Positions 1-11,929 are shown, numbered from the stretch's first letter. The stretch is 64,000 nt of DNA from Trema orientale (GCA_002914845.1 JXTC01000213.1:1-64000), one strand, 5' to 3'. Notes: generated by a model not told the origin, from the letters alone. Translations and numbers: made by a program.

Positions 1-113
1 AGTTGTCGTTTTTCTAAATAATTGCAGTTTCTAAAATTTTTCAAAAATTAAATTATGAATTTCCACTTGTGAAATTCCTCTTCTGCCACTGGCCCAGGGT
101 TTGGGTCGTGACA
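1..113 (+). mobile_element. End of a Ty3/gypsy LTR, cut by the window edge
   Basis: These bases are the reverse complement of the outer ends of the two LTRs at 30549 and 37333, sharing the TGTCACGACCC terminus and the next ~110 bases with few changes. The copy therefore lies in the opposite orientation to the complete element and ends at the terminal ACA at 113. No TGGTATCAGAGC primer-binding site follows position 113, so this is the outer end of a 3' LTR or of a solo LTR, not a 5' LTR. Confidence 0.85.
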
Positions 114-273
114 GCTGATATCAGCTGTAATGATGAATTTTGTGGGTTTGGGTCACGGTGGGATTGGGCTATGAATTTGATTTAATTTCTGGGTTTCATT
201 GTGTTTTTTTTTTTTTTTTAATTCTGTGTGATAAATAATTATAGAAAAGAGAACTGTAATGGTTCAGAACCTT

Positions 274-509
274 GCTCTGATACCATCTCAAAAAGATGAA
301 CGATCTAATTTTTCATTCATATTTTTATTTGTTATATATACATAGTATACGTAGAGTGATTACATGACTTAAGCTACACAAATGAGAATATCTATACAAA
401 TCAAATCCCTCAATTACATCTTCACAATCTCCTAGAGTTAAGGTTAATCTCTAAAATTAGGAAAGCATAAACAAAGAATCTGCACAGCTCATAACCATAT
501 ATTTCAACA
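274..509 (-). mobile_element. Copia-like LTR remnant with tRNA-iMet primer-binding site
   Basis: Read on the minus strand, the segment begins with TGTTGAAATATATGG at 509, a common start for plant Ty1/copia LTRs. It runs about 225 bases and is followed by TGGTATCAGAGC (complement of 274-285), the standard primer-binding site for initiator tRNA-Met. The LTR end is uncertain, because the last CA before the PBS is 11 bases away. The internal region, which would lie left of 274, is replaced after 160 bases by the gypsy LTR at 1-113. Only the 5' LTR and leader survive. Confidence 0.6.
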
Positions 510-1295
510 TAATGTGATATTTAAAATATGCCAATCTTTCTTAAAAGAAATTATAAATAGTTGCCATGATGATGGGCTGATCGCAATCCATTATATAAGA
601 GTTTTTTTTAATATATTTTTCTTAAGAAAAAAATAAACAAATTAGATAGAAAACATGCTTAAATTAGTCAATAGAAGACAACAAGGACGTTCGAATACTT
701 AAATTAGTCGCGTCATCAACGTTGGCAGGGATGGTGGCGGTGGCTCTACTTCTTCCAGCAAGTCGAACCCTTGGTTGCCCTTACCGCAATCAACTTCTTG
801 AGAAACTTCAATACTGATTACAAATAAATGGTTCACTTAGACAAACGGGAGAAGAAGCAAGAAGAGATAAATACCAGATCTGCAAACATGCTTCCTCGGC
901 ATGCATTTTTGTTTTATTTTTTGATTTAAGTTTATATTTAATAATTTCGATTAATTTTCTTGTACTTCATAATTTTAATTTTTAAATTATTTTTGTTTAA
1001 CGTTTTTTGGGTGTTAATTTTGTTTAACTTGGGAATAACCTTATTTAGTTCTGAATTAGTTTAAAACTGATATTGCTCTTAAGAAAATGCCCGTGTGACT
1101 TGCATGCGACCATTCTGTTAGTTTTTTAACAACCACTAATGGATTAGACTTAATTGCCCCTCTTTTATTAAATTTACGGACCTAGTCGACTTTTTTTTAG
1201 GTGCCACATTGCCAATAATCACAAAGTTCAAGGGCAAATATGCCAAAATAACCCTCTTAGTTATTAGCCAACTCCAAACTTGATCACAAAACCAA
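510..1295. other. Intergenic, no gene seen
   Basis: AT-rich sequence with short A and T runs. No open reading frame of note, RNA gene or clear repeat end was recognised. Confidence 0.5.
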
Positions 1296-1303
1296 AATGA
1301 ATA

Positions 1304-1936
1304 TAGGGGTGGCAATTTGGGTTACGACACGACGACATGACACGAACACGACACGATTTTTTGCGGGTTAGGGTTGAAGAAAAAGGGTGTGGGTCGGGTT
1401 CGGGTCGACCACTCTGACACGAATAAAAAAACAGGTCGGGTTCGGGTCAACCCGCTTGACACGAACTTGACCCGTTTGACCCGCCAACAAATATATATAA
1501 TTAAATTATAAAAATATTTTTTATTTAATTTGTTTATGACTATTATTATAGATATATTTAATTTGTACAATGTAAGTGTTTGAGATTATAAGTTATTAAT
1601 TATATTTATAAATTACCCCTAATTTATTTATTTTAAAATGAGACAATAATAGCCTTAGAAAAAGAAAATATAAGTAAAAAAAATACCGGTCATAGCGGGT
1701 TGGCGGGTCAAAAACGGGTTGACGGGTCAAAATCGGGTTGTGAGTTGGATGTTATTCACCAAAGCGGGTTGTGCGGGTCGGGTTCAGGTCAACCCGTTTT
1801 ATGTGCGGGTCGGGTTAGTGTTGATGGTTTTCTGACACGACGGGTCACGGGTCGGGTTCGGGTTGACATAATTTATGTATATATTAGACTTCAACCGGAC
1901 ACGAACCCGACCCGTCGACACGAATTGACACTCCTA
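1304..1936. mobile_element. Non-autonomous hAT-type element, 633 bp
   Basis: The element starts TAGGGGTGGCAATT and ends in the imperfect inverse (GACACTCCTA), and is flanked by a perfect 8-bp duplication AATGAATA (1296-1303 and 1937-1944). An 8-bp TSD and a TAGGGGTGGCAA terminus are typical of hAT-superfamily elements in plants. The interior is full of short inverted CGGGTT/GACCCG and ACACGA words that can fold back, and it has no transposase. The short open frames inside are by-products of these repeats. Confidence 0.85.
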
Positions 1937-1944
1937 AATGAATA

Positions 1945-4023
1945 TCACGTCCTTCCAGATAAAAAAAAAATGAACATCACGCACATGTATGATAAATTAT
2001 AAACTTGATGCGATATTTTTGTATTAATGACACAGTTGTAATTAAGGTGAGTTGTGACAAATTGATTTACTAATATTCCTTTCACCTAACAATTTTTTTA
2101 TCAAAACTTATTTTTGAACCGTTAAATATTGAGACATTTTTTCTTAAATTTAGAGTTGCAAATTGACATAAAACAAATAGTTACTATTAGAAATTTATTA
2201 TAAGAGATTTAAATATCCTACTGTATAAACTTCTTTTTCTGAAAATGTAATTAAAATTTCGAAGAGTAACACTAATTAGATTATTAATCGAAAGTCGCTT
2301 ATCATCTTTGGTTTCTTGGCAAAAAAGTGAGAATTTTCTACGCCGTCATTAATAATGCTTTTGTTTTGTGAAAAACGAGTTAAGAGTATAGCTTAACTAA
2401 TAAGTGAGAGCCTATTTTATTACTTGTCATCGTAATAGAAAATTAGGTTTATTATAGCTTCTAAAGTTCGGGCCAATTTAATTAATGTATTTTTTTTTTT
2501 TTTGGAGCAATTGCATGATATTTTTGCATTGGTATTTTAGGGCTTTTTAATTATAGGGTGCGCAAGTCCTCTCATTATCTCTTGTACAATTTAGACTTGC
2601 CTGACATTATTTAATGCTATGTTGAGGAGTTAGAGAAGATCACAGAAAATCAAGCCTAGTAGGTGTTTGTGCATGTAATGTTCTATTTTGCATAACTAAG
2701 AGATTCAACTTTTGTTGCATTAATCTCATAGATTCAATGAGTATTTGTTTGTTAATCTACCTATTTGTGGCTTAAGTTGATATGTGTTTTAAGCGATTCT
2801 TCTTCCAAAACATTGTCATGTTAAATTAATCAATTACTAATTATTCTGGAAGGATTATTAAATTTCATATTACGTAATATATGACTTTATGATTGGTTAA
2901 AAAAACAAAAGGATGCTCATTAATCATGATAAATGACGACTCGTAGTATGGCTTAATAACATGGGAGGGGACTAACGCGGTGGCCATTCCTAGAAAAACA
3001 CGTCAAAGCCGCCTGATGTATGCAAGTAATAACCTGGATGAAGAAGCTACCAATTGGCAACGACGACAGCAGAAGGATAATGTTATCCAATTTAAATCCA
3101 CCCTACGCTATTATCAAATCTATCTTTGCGTCACCTCGAATCAATTTTTTAAATTCATTTCAAATATGCACATGTATTGCCGACGTAACATAGTTGACAT
3201 TATGTAGAAGCTTTTCTTATCTCATAGATGTATGTGTATATATATATAGTTATAATACGTGTACATTTATATATACGTGGGAAATAAGCCCATGTCTTCT
3301 CCCTAACTAATGACGAATTGGCCTTTGTCTCATTCCATTTGGCCCAATTATCTAATGGAATTTGCACTATTTCTTAAGTAGTCATATTTATTTTAATATG
3401 CCAGCTATATATAACAACACAACACCCATAACTGTATTGTATTTTTAAGTCCTTATTGTACATGACCAATAATTATGACAAAATGCTATATTTTAGATTT
3501 CATGTGCTTCAACAGTTGCCTTTTGATTAAAGCAGAAGGAAAAATGGTTATGGCTGCCGTTTTCAAGTTGTGTGAAGATTCGTTGAATCCAAATGGTTCG
3601 TATGAATCCGCCGAAAACGTATAAATTTTTACTGATCTTTTTATTCACACTGACTTCCCTTTGTGATATTTCGTTTTATTATTACTTTTACTCTTCTTTT
3701 TATTCACTTGATCGTCTTATAATTTTTCAGAACCTAATCCACCCAAATTAGGGTATCATCCTTATAAAGTTCAAATACCTCTCATCCTCAAACGATATGT
3801 GACACTACAAAAATATCTATATCTATAGATATATAATAAATGTAATGTATTATATCTATGTATTATGCATATACCAAATTTGTAGTATTTATCATTGATG
3901 GCGTAAGAATTAAACAATTATTTATTAGCTAGTAGATGGTCAAAACTTGCCTTCAGCATACTACACTTTGTTATAATCAACTATTGCCCGAGAACTTGGA
4001 TTGAAAGCAGCACACAGAGTCAC

Positions 4024-4025
<2 letters not shown>
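1945..4025. other. Intergenic, no gene seen
   Basis: AT-rich sequence. A 75-codon open frame at 2980-3207 has no recognisable domain or context and I do not call it a gene. No transposon ends were identified. Confidence 0.45.

Positions 4026-4080
<55 letters not shown>
4026..4080. repeat. (TA)n microsatellite
   Basis: About 55 bases of uninterrupted TA dinucleotide. Length is probably polymorphic. Confidence 0.9.
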
Positions 4081-4083
<3 letters not shown>

Positions 4084-5130
4084 TTTTCATTGCAAATAAA
4101 AGAAATAAATTGTCCCCAAATATTTAATTATGTTTGATATAATACTTTCCTAGAAAAAAAAAATGCAAAAAAACAAACAAACAGAGAAGAAAAGAAAGAG
4201 AGAGAAACCGCGGGCAAGAGAAGACTACGAAACACGTTCAAGCCGACAAGGGCCCATATGGCATCATCACCGTGATTCATGGACATCAATAGACACTATT
4301 AATTTATGTTGAAGTCTTCTTTTTTTTTTGGATAAAAAAAAATAATTTATGTTAATCTGCCGAATTTTACTGTTGAACTTGAGATTACGTTCAAATGGAA
4401 TAAATTTCCTTCTAGATAAACAGCAGAGCCTCCTTTTCAATTAATTCTTGACTAGTCCACAACGTAGTATAGGCTCCAGCAAACCCCCGTTTTCTTTCTT
4501 TTTCTTCGTTCAAAAAAATTTTGTATTGATTCCAATTCTTGTTTCTATCACTATATTTTTGAGTCTAGATAGAACCACATACTTATACGAAGAAAGTTCC
4601 ATTGAGAATGACAAATTGATTAAGAAAAAAAATGTTCTAGAATTCTAGTGAAGAGTTCTATTTCGGTGCTATGGTTTACTACACATCCCTTTTGGCTTTT
4701 CTGTACAAAAATATCCATTTTCTAAATAATTTTTTCAGTATTCCAGTTTTATCCCTAGAATCCCACCATCTCTTCATTCATCACTTTGCTCTTCTTGTTC
4801 ATTTGGTCTATCACTCTCTATAGTCACCATCACCGTCTCTGGCGCCGGCCTAGGTACTCTAATGTTAATCTAGATCTTCTCGATGCCTACAAGTACAATC
4901 TCTACATGCAGCAGCGGAGCATGTTCCTCTGTCTCACTCTCTATTTCTCTTCCAATGATGAAGCACGTCCGATTGTGAAACATCGTCGTCGTTAACTTCA
5001 AGGGCAACACTTATGTCACCAACTCGGTCAGAAACTACATCTGGAATATTAATGAGCGATATGAGGCCCCGATCTTCTCTAACTCACTATTTTACTGATA
5101 AAAGGCTGGACCTATTTACTTTGTGAAGGT
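4081..5130. other. Intergenic; possible decayed exon-like DNA at 4780-5130
   Basis: Most is AT-rich and featureless. From about 4780 the composition becomes more balanced and coding-like, with two short open frames in different phases (4786-4995 and one from about 4990) before the hAT element at 5139. I could not match them to a known protein. They could be a gene relic later split by that element, since similar composition resumes for about 100 bases after 5696. Confidence 0.3.
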
Positions 5131-5138
5131 ATTGAAAT

Positions 5139-5688
5139 TAGGGGTGGCAATATAGTCTACGGTTACAGATATCCGTGATTATCTGATCCGAACGGAGAGG
5201 AGAAAAATAAAAAAAAATGACCAGAGTTGGGAATAATTGTACTGTTAATATACGGATATGGTGCGAGGATGGTATTAGCATAATCTACCATAATCTGCGG
5301 GTACCCGCCCCGATATATACATATAAATATCTATTTAATTTTACACTATCTATATTCTTATATCTTTGGTAAAATAATGAATTTAGAGAGTTATATTTAC
5401 TTATATATTTAAATTTTAGATTTTAAAAATTATTAGTATATTGTTGTGTTTAATATTTTGTTGATTATTAAAAAGATTTAGTATTTTTATCTTAATTTTT
5501 TTTATTATTTTATTATTATCAATGGGTAATGGGTAACCACAGTTTTCTCCGTTATCCGTTGGTTAATACCTGCACCATCCCTGCATCCAAAAGAATGGTT
5601 AATGGGGCGGGTATGTATTGTGATTGACTTTCGGGGATGGGGATAGTAATTGAAAAACCGTCCCCGATCCGCCTCATTGCCATTCCTA
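5139..5688. mobile_element. Non-autonomous hAT-type element, 550 bp
   Basis: Termini are TAGGGGTGGCAATA on the left and the inverse of TAGGAATGGCAAT on the right, with a perfect 8-bp TSD ATTGAAAT at 5131-5138 and 5689-5696. Its ends resemble those of the 1304-1936 element but its interior differs: it carries GGATATGG, CGGGTACCCGCCCCG and GGGGATGGGGAT stretches, so it is a different subfamily. No transposase is encoded. A 72-codon minus-strand frame over its right end is chance. Confidence 0.85.
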
Positions 5689-5696
5689 ATTGAAAT

Positions 5697-6714
5697 CTTA
5701 TGATGATGGTGCCTTTGGGACTATTGCTTAGTAGTTGAAGCAGGGCGCAAAGAGCATGAGTTTTTCGCACGATACAATCGATCCTGACAACAAATATTTT
5801 AAGTCGACCAAATCCTTCTAGAAATGCAAATTTCTCTGCAAGAATCAGTCGATCGAAAATTATTACCAGTCAACCGAAAATGTAATAATAACATTTTTTT
5901 TCAGTTACTCATTTTTGCGTTTTTACTTTGTTTAGTTGCCTTTTTCGCATTTTTTTTAATATTTATGATAGGGTTTCGTGTTTTATTAAGTTTCCTATAG
6001 ATTGTAAGCCTTAGGGCACTTTCTAAATAGTTTCTTAAGTTTAATAAAAATTATAGAGAGAGTTTCTCTTTTCTTCCCAAATTTCCGATATTCTTGAGAG
6101 AATTAACAGTTGTTTGAAGTTTTTTTTTTTTCTGGTATTCGCAAGCGAATTAACAGATTAAAATAGGTTGTATTCAATTTTCTAAAAAATATTTCTTATT
6201 AGACGCTTCTGTCGCATCAGTAGTTCTGAAATTTATTTTCCTATTTAATCTGTACACTTTGATCGAGATTCAATGTTATTTGGGTTTTTATTCTTGTGGT
6301 AATTTGTTTTCTTAGATGCACAGGTGAAATGAGAAAATTTTTGGGTAATTTGCATTTGTAAATATGTAGAATCGGTTTTAATACAATTGATGTTGTTACC
6401 AATTTTATTGGTTCTATTTACCAATCCGTAGAATTAGAAATTTGTTATAGAATTTTAGTTATTTGTTAGATTCCTTATCTTTCTTATAGGTTTTTGTCTG
6501 TTAGATTAAAGCCCACCAGGTGTTTGATGTTATGCTTCTTAGGGAACACTTGGAATTTTGTCATCTTCTAGAGCAATTCACTAAGCTTCATACGCATGGA
6601 TAGTTTAAAAATGTCCATTCGAGTATTTAAGAACTTGTCTAACATTGAATGCTGTCAGACATGAGCCTGAGATTTATTTTATTAGGAAATTCTTGATAGG
6701 ATTAGAGGGAATGT
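5697..6714. other. Intergenic, possibly old LTR-derived DNA
   Basis: The stretch around 5960-6250 (GTTTCGTGTTTTATTAAG, then a GAGAGAATTAACAG segment) reads like the transcribed part of an old plant LTR, but no TG...CA ends, PBS or coding sequence could be fixed. Nothing else recognised. Confidence 0.25.
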
Positions 6715-7450
6715 GGTATATTAAATTAATTAGTATGGTATATTATGGTAAATTAATTACATACCACATAAATTAATTATATATTATCATAATCAAATTA
6801 TATATACTGATAAATTAATTATATACATATGTTGGTAAATAAATTATATACATAGATAGGTTAAATTGGCTTACACAGGTATTATAATAATAAACTCTAA
6901 TCATTACCAGTTAAAAAGGATATATAAGTCAATAAAATGAAAAAAATATATTCATTAACACATAGCTTGGAAAAAGGGCGGGGAGTTACATTCCATAGTA
7001 AAAATTATTATACATATCGATAAATTAATTATATATACCAGTAAATGAAAGAAAATACTATAGTAAATGAATTATATAAACCGGTAAACGAATTAATACT
7101 ATGGTAAATGAATTATGTACATTAGTAAAAAAAATTTATATCACGTCAAACGAATTATATACATTGGTAAATTAATAATATACATCTGTAAATGAATTAT
7201 ATATTTCGGTAAATTAATTATATATACGATAAATGAATTATATACTCCAGTAAATTAATTATATACACCGGTAAATGAATTATATAATATGGTAAATGAA
7301 TTATGTGAATTGGTAAATTAATTATATACATGAATATGTCAAATTAACTTATATAGATGTATAATGGTAAACTACAATTATTAAAACTTAAAAAGGAATA
7401 TAAAAATTAATAAAATGAAAAAAGGACATTCATTAACATATAGTTTTAAA
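6715..7450. repeat. Degenerate AT-rich tandem repeat block
   Basis: Variants of a 25-28 base motif, roughly GGTAAATGAATTATATACA, recur about twenty times. A larger unit is visible too: the segment at about 6858-6974 (ending AATGAAAAAAATATATTCATT) returns in diverged form at about 7336-7450, implying a higher-order duplication of about 480 bp. No coding potential. Confidence 0.7.
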
Positions 7451-7666
7451 AAAATATATATGGTATAGTTTCCTCATATATATATATATATATAATGAAG
7501 TGTTTGTTTAACAAATTTTTCAAAGAAGAGTACTTGTCGAAGAAATCAATGCCAAAAAACTTCCAGCTGATAAGTTGGCTTAATATTATATTACTATTAA
7601 GGTCATGTCATATTAATGAGAAAAGAGTGTACAAATTATACTTTGTTTTGGTAACTCACATAATTA

Positions 7667-7980
7667 GGGCATGTTTACTAATCGATAATGAAAGGAAAGG
7701 AAAAGGGTTTAAAAAAGAATGAGAAGAATCAAAAATTAAATTATTTTTCTAAAATTTAACTAACTACGTGAAACATTCTCCAAAATAATGTATTCCAAAT
7801 AGATAAGTAAACACATGAATGAAAGAGAAAGAGAATCATTTTCTTAATTCTCATTATCTTTCCAGTCCATTACAAATTAGTAAACATGGATGTAGCGAAA
7901 TTTGGAAGGAATAACTCAGTTTTTCTTATTCCTCCTCTTTACTTTTCAAATTCTTGTCATTACGGACTAATAAACAGGCC
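7667..7980. mobile_element. MITE, Tourist/Harbinger-like
   Basis: The left end GGGCATGTTTACTAATC and the inverse of the right end (CAGGCCTGTTTATTAGTC) form imperfect terminal inverted repeats, followed inward by purine-rich GAAAGGAAAGG on one side and its complement on the other. The left 5' flank is TTA, as expected for Harbinger elements, but the right flank (TGA) does not match it, so the TSD is unproven. The same family occurs at 39832-39957. Confidence 0.6.
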
Positions 7981-8002
7981 TGAAGTTTTATCTTTAAACT
8001 TA

Positions 8003-8169
8003 GGGCGCGTCTACAGTAGGGGCGCCCTTATGTAGGGCCCTGTCTATTCACCGTTGGATAGGAATCTGTATATAAATAGATTCTCCACAGATTCCCGTTA
8101 TTCCCCACAGATTCCCATCCAACGATAATTAAGACATAACCCTACGTAAGGACGCCCCTACCCATACCC
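8003..8169. mobile_element. Mutator-type MITE, 167 bp, 9-bp TSD
   Basis: The left end contains TAGGGGCGCCCTTATGTAGGG and the right end, inverted, TAGGGGCGTCCTTACGTAGGG. Outside these the ends are GGG/CCC. A perfect 9-bp duplication TTAAACTTA flanks it at 7994-8002 and 8170-8178. A 9-bp TSD with long GC-rich inverted ends suggests a Mutator-like non-autonomous element. The middle carries repeated ACAGATTCCC words and no coding sequence. Confidence 0.8.
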
Positions 8170-8529
8170 TTAAACTTAAAACGACAAGATGGTAAAAACA
8201 TATCTTTTAAACCAGGTTCTCTGAACACCCGTCAAAACTACTAAAACGAACTGAAATCTATCACTATCAAGAAAACAAGATGGGATAGTTAGAAATGGTG
8301 CAGAACAAAACCCAACAGAGACTGATTCCCGATGAATTTAATCAATGTCATGAGGTTCCACAGTTATTTTGGCTTTCTACTGACGGTAGGTTGCCTTGCA
8401 AATTGGATTTCCTTGTCTCACATGGTCCTTATAAAAGACAAACTAACATGTTCACCTTACCAAATTGAATTTGATATTTCAATGAACAGTCTTCAAAAAC
8501 AAGGGAATTACAGGCTCAGGCTGGTTTTT

Positions 8530-11036
8530 CTATTTCTTCGCAGCAGACTCCAAATTCATCTCCTGAAGGTTCAACAACAAATCGTCCGAATTCAGGAAGA
8601 CTTTGTTTGCAGAGTTCGAGATAGTATGTGCAATCTCTCTAGCAGCTTCAATCTTCCTTAATGTGATAAATGCTGGATTGTTGGCAATGGCTTGACCGAT
8701 CAGCTTGGCACTCGTGGCCTCACCCTGGTAAAACACAGGGCAAAGAAGAAGAGTAATTACTTTGGGGGAAAGACGTGTTCCAAACGTACAATTACTAAGA
8801 GAGAACGCTGAAATTCAAGCATAGCAAGCACACAAAGTAAAAAAACATTCACAAGGTCATTCACGTCAAAATTATGCAGTACAAAACTTTGGTCCTCTTG
8901 AACCTTTTGACATTTCCAACTAGGAAAAGTGAGTGCCAGTTAATATGTAATAAACTCACCTCCGCTCTGATAATGGCACTTCTCTTGTCTTGTTCAGCTT
9001 TTTCCACAACGAATTTAGCCCTCTCAGCTTCTTGTGCAGCTACTTGTTTAGCTTCAATTGCAGCAGTGAATTCCTTTCCAAAAGTTAGGCTGGTGATTGA
9101 CACATCATCCAAAGCAATGTTGAAATTGGCTGCTCTCTCAGTTAGAATCTTCCGTATTTCTCTGCTAACAGCCTACAGTGAGTGATGTCAATCAGCAAAA
9201 TGTGAGATTTAACCACAAAATCAGAGCATTCTAAAAGCTTCAAAGCTTAGAATCAAGTAATAGGAAAAGAAACTACTATCAAGTGAAACAATGACTTTGA
9301 GCGAGATCAATGACATTGTCATTTTATCATCAGTTCTAGTATTCAAGCACATTGCTTCAGGAATAAACTGCTGCCTACCTCTCTCTGAGTAATGAGCTGG
9401 CTAGCATTATATTGTGCAACAACAGCTTTCAAAGTTTCATGAATGATTGAAGGCAGCACTCTCTCGTTATAGTTTTCACCAAGAGTTCGATACACCGAAG
9501 GTAATTGGTCTGCCACAGGACGAGTAAGAACACGAAGACCAATTTTTACCTGTAAAAAAATAAAGTCAAAATCAATATTAGACTTATCGGCTTCAACACA
9601 AAAGAAGACATCTGGCACAAAAATTTATGGAAGTTATCATTTTTTAAATAAAAGGATTGTGCAATTAGTAAAAACCAGAAACTTGTCCTATATCATTGAT
9701 TGGACCTTGCAGGTGAATAGTGCAACTTTTGACAGCCACATTAAGATATCACTAGAGAAGCCTTAGCTAAAAGAAATTTTTTGTCTCCGAGATAAATAAG
9801 AAAAGAAGTTGAAAATTAGGAAGATGTAGTTTGGGACAAGTATAATAAGGAGAAAACCAAAGTTCAAAACCTCTGGTAGATAGTTATCACTTGCGTTATA
9901 CTACATTACTGTAATTGATAATTTCAAAAGCAATAAATGTCTGAATTAAATACCAATATAGCATAAAAATCCTGACATCATTATCGATTTACTTGACAAG
10001 CTGAGTCCCTTCAAGAATTCCAATATGTGTCTGGAAGGATTTCAAACACATCATTGACATACATAAGCTGCATAATGCAATCAAAATGATAGAATAGTGA
10101 CAAAATTAGTGAGATTTCTTTGTTATCGTACCCAGGGCAGCAAATGAGTTGGCACACCAGTGATACGTAATGTGTTTTAATGACACTTCTTGAATCATGA
10201 CATTAATAGTTGTAAACAAGGTATTAAGAAACAGCACAGATCACGAACAGTAAGTTAGGGGCAGCTCTCTGAAAGACTTAAAAACGATCACTAACCATTT
10301 GGAGGTCACGACTCCCTGAAGTACTTTCCACTAGATGAGGTCGGGCACGCACATCATAAATGACTGGCCTCTCAAACCATGGAATCATAATGTGTGTCCC
10401 TTCTGGGTAGACCTGTATGCCCAATAAAAAGTCATGAAATACCATATACTAATCTATCGCAAAGTATAAATTAGAAAAATTAAAGACAAAAGAAATAAAA
10501 AGTATCACTGAGCACGGATGGCAGGTAAACAGACTAAACATACAGAGCAAAACAGTTTTAAATCTTAACTAGTATGTTCGCAAAGTACACCAGCGAGATA
10601 AATGGAAACAAAAAGCACATGCTCATTAAATGATAACAAGTCATTTAAAGACAGATAACATATACACAAAACTTGAACCCACTATCGTAAAACACAAACA
10701 CATATAAACAATTTTTTTTTTTCTTTCAAATCATTTTTCTGAAAGAGAGAGAGTTTTATGGCTAGCGGCATCAAGTGACCTAATAGGAGAGTCTTCTTAT
10801 ACCAAAAAATGTCTTCCTATACCAAATGGAAGAAAAGAAAAACTAATGGAAAAGTTAACAACCTTGTCTTTGACACCAACAATACGGTTGAAGACGATAG
10901 CTCGGTGCCCTCCCTCAACGTTGTAGAGACTGTTGGCAGCTGCATACAGACCAATCCCACCAATAATTCCAACTCTAAGCAAAGCCGAAGCCGCACCACC
11001 TGGAACCTTGGGAACTTTAACGTTGTTCAAGTTCAT
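8530..11036 (-). CDS. Type II prohibitin (PHB1/2/6-like), 5 coding exons, 289 aa
   Basis: Prohibitins form ring complexes of alternating type I and type II subunits in the mitochondrial inner membrane and support respiratory-complex assembly and membrane organisation. Coding exons, in transcript order: 10863-11036, 10296-10412, 9379-9549, 8960-9172, 8530-8724. All four introns are phase 0 with GT...AG ends. The protein starts [14 protein letters not shown] and has a hydrophobic N-terminal segment (about residues 18-36). The PHB domain covers roughly 38-200 ([39 protein letters not shown]). A coiled coil rich in A/E/K lies at about 190-230. The C-terminus reads [18 protein letters not shown]. 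Length and sequence match the plant type II group (Arabidopsis PHB1 is about 288 aa from memory). No frame breaks were seen, so the gene looks functional. It cannot be placed more precisely among PHB1, 2 and 6 without a tree. Confidence 0.95.
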
Positions 11037-11047
11037 ATCTTTTGTTT

Positions 11048-11850
11048 CTGCATATAAAAAATTTAAAGGTTTCCACGATACGTCAGAGAGACAAATTTGC
11101 TATCTAAAACTCAAATTGCAGCCACAAACTACAATTAGTTTCTCGCGGGATATGTATTCAAACAGGAAAGCATAATCCTTTCAAAAATTTTCAAACTTAA
11201 GGTCATGATTCAACTTAAATAATTCGAAAGAAACTAGTCAACACTATCCAATCCAAGACTATATGTTCATCACCAAACAATGTGGAGTGCAAAAACCACC
11301 ATTGTTCGAACTTCCAGAACTGGAAAAATCTAACGCAATTCGACCTCATAACATCAAAAGGATCAAACCAATATGTAGGTTTGTTTTCTGAAACATACCC
11401 AGTTGTCATTTGCTTTCATATTCCCAAACTAAGCAAACAGGCATAATAAATTGCACAAAAAAAAAAGAAAAAAAATGAGATAAGAAAATAAAAATACAAA
11501 ACCCAACTCGAAATTTTCAAATAATGAAGAAAATCACATAATAGCATAAGAAATCTAAACCCCATATGTTCAATTTAATTTTTCTACTACTGTCATTTCA
11601 TTAGATCCAACGGAGGGAAAAAAAGAAAAAAAGAGAGCAAAATGCAAGAGAAGGAAAGTGAAAGAATAAAAAATAAAAAGCACAGTAAAGATTTGAATAC
11701 CTTTCAAGTCTCAGACACAAAAATTTGGGAGAGACAAAAGGGTTTAGGCCGACGAGGCGACGAGTTGCAGGCAGGAAAAGCGAAAGGAAGGGTTTAAGGC
11801 GCACAGACAGGAGAGGGGCTTTAGGATTAGGTCTTTCATGGGTCGCCATT
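11048..11850 (-). other. Prohibitin 5' UTR with an intron
   Basis: A splice acceptor (TATATGCAG, complement of about 11047-11055) lies just upstream of the ATG at 11036. A matching donor, ACTTGAAAG|GTATTC, lies at about 11702. This gives a 5'-UTR intron of about 650 bp and a leader exon from roughly 11703 to 11840. The leader exon is pyrimidine-rich and contains two TAAACCC (telo-box-like) words. Leader introns are common in plant housekeeping genes. The transcription start is not determined. Confidence 0.6.
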
Positions 11851-11854
11851 TAGT

Positions 11855-11920
11855 AAAAAGTATGGGCCAAATTATAGCCTGAAATGGCATTTAGGGCCCA
11901 CTTCTAATAGGCCCATTTGT
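11855..11920 (-). promoter_or_regulatory. Prohibitin promoter: three TGGGCC site II motifs
   Basis: Just upstream of the leader exon are three copies of the TGGGCC core. Two read on the minus strand (complements of 11895-11900 and 11910-11915) and one on the plus strand (11863-11868). Site II (TGGGCY) elements with nearby telo-box words are known in promoters of plant mitochondrial and ribosomal-protein genes, which fits a prohibitin. No clear TATA box is seen. Confidence 0.55.
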
Positions 11921-11929
11921 CTACTATTT

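Noticed and set aside
4448..4648. A 66-codon frame with a hydrophobic stretch
   Set aside because: It starts at no clear promoter, has no recognised homology and stops without splice context. Left as intergenic.
6715..7450. A CRISPR-like array
   Set aside because: Units are degenerate and AT-rich without regular unique spacers, and the genome is a plant's.
8332..9185. Plus-strand open frames of 103-109 codons
   Set aside because: They are antisense to prohibitin exons 4 and 5 and their introns, with no domain of their own.
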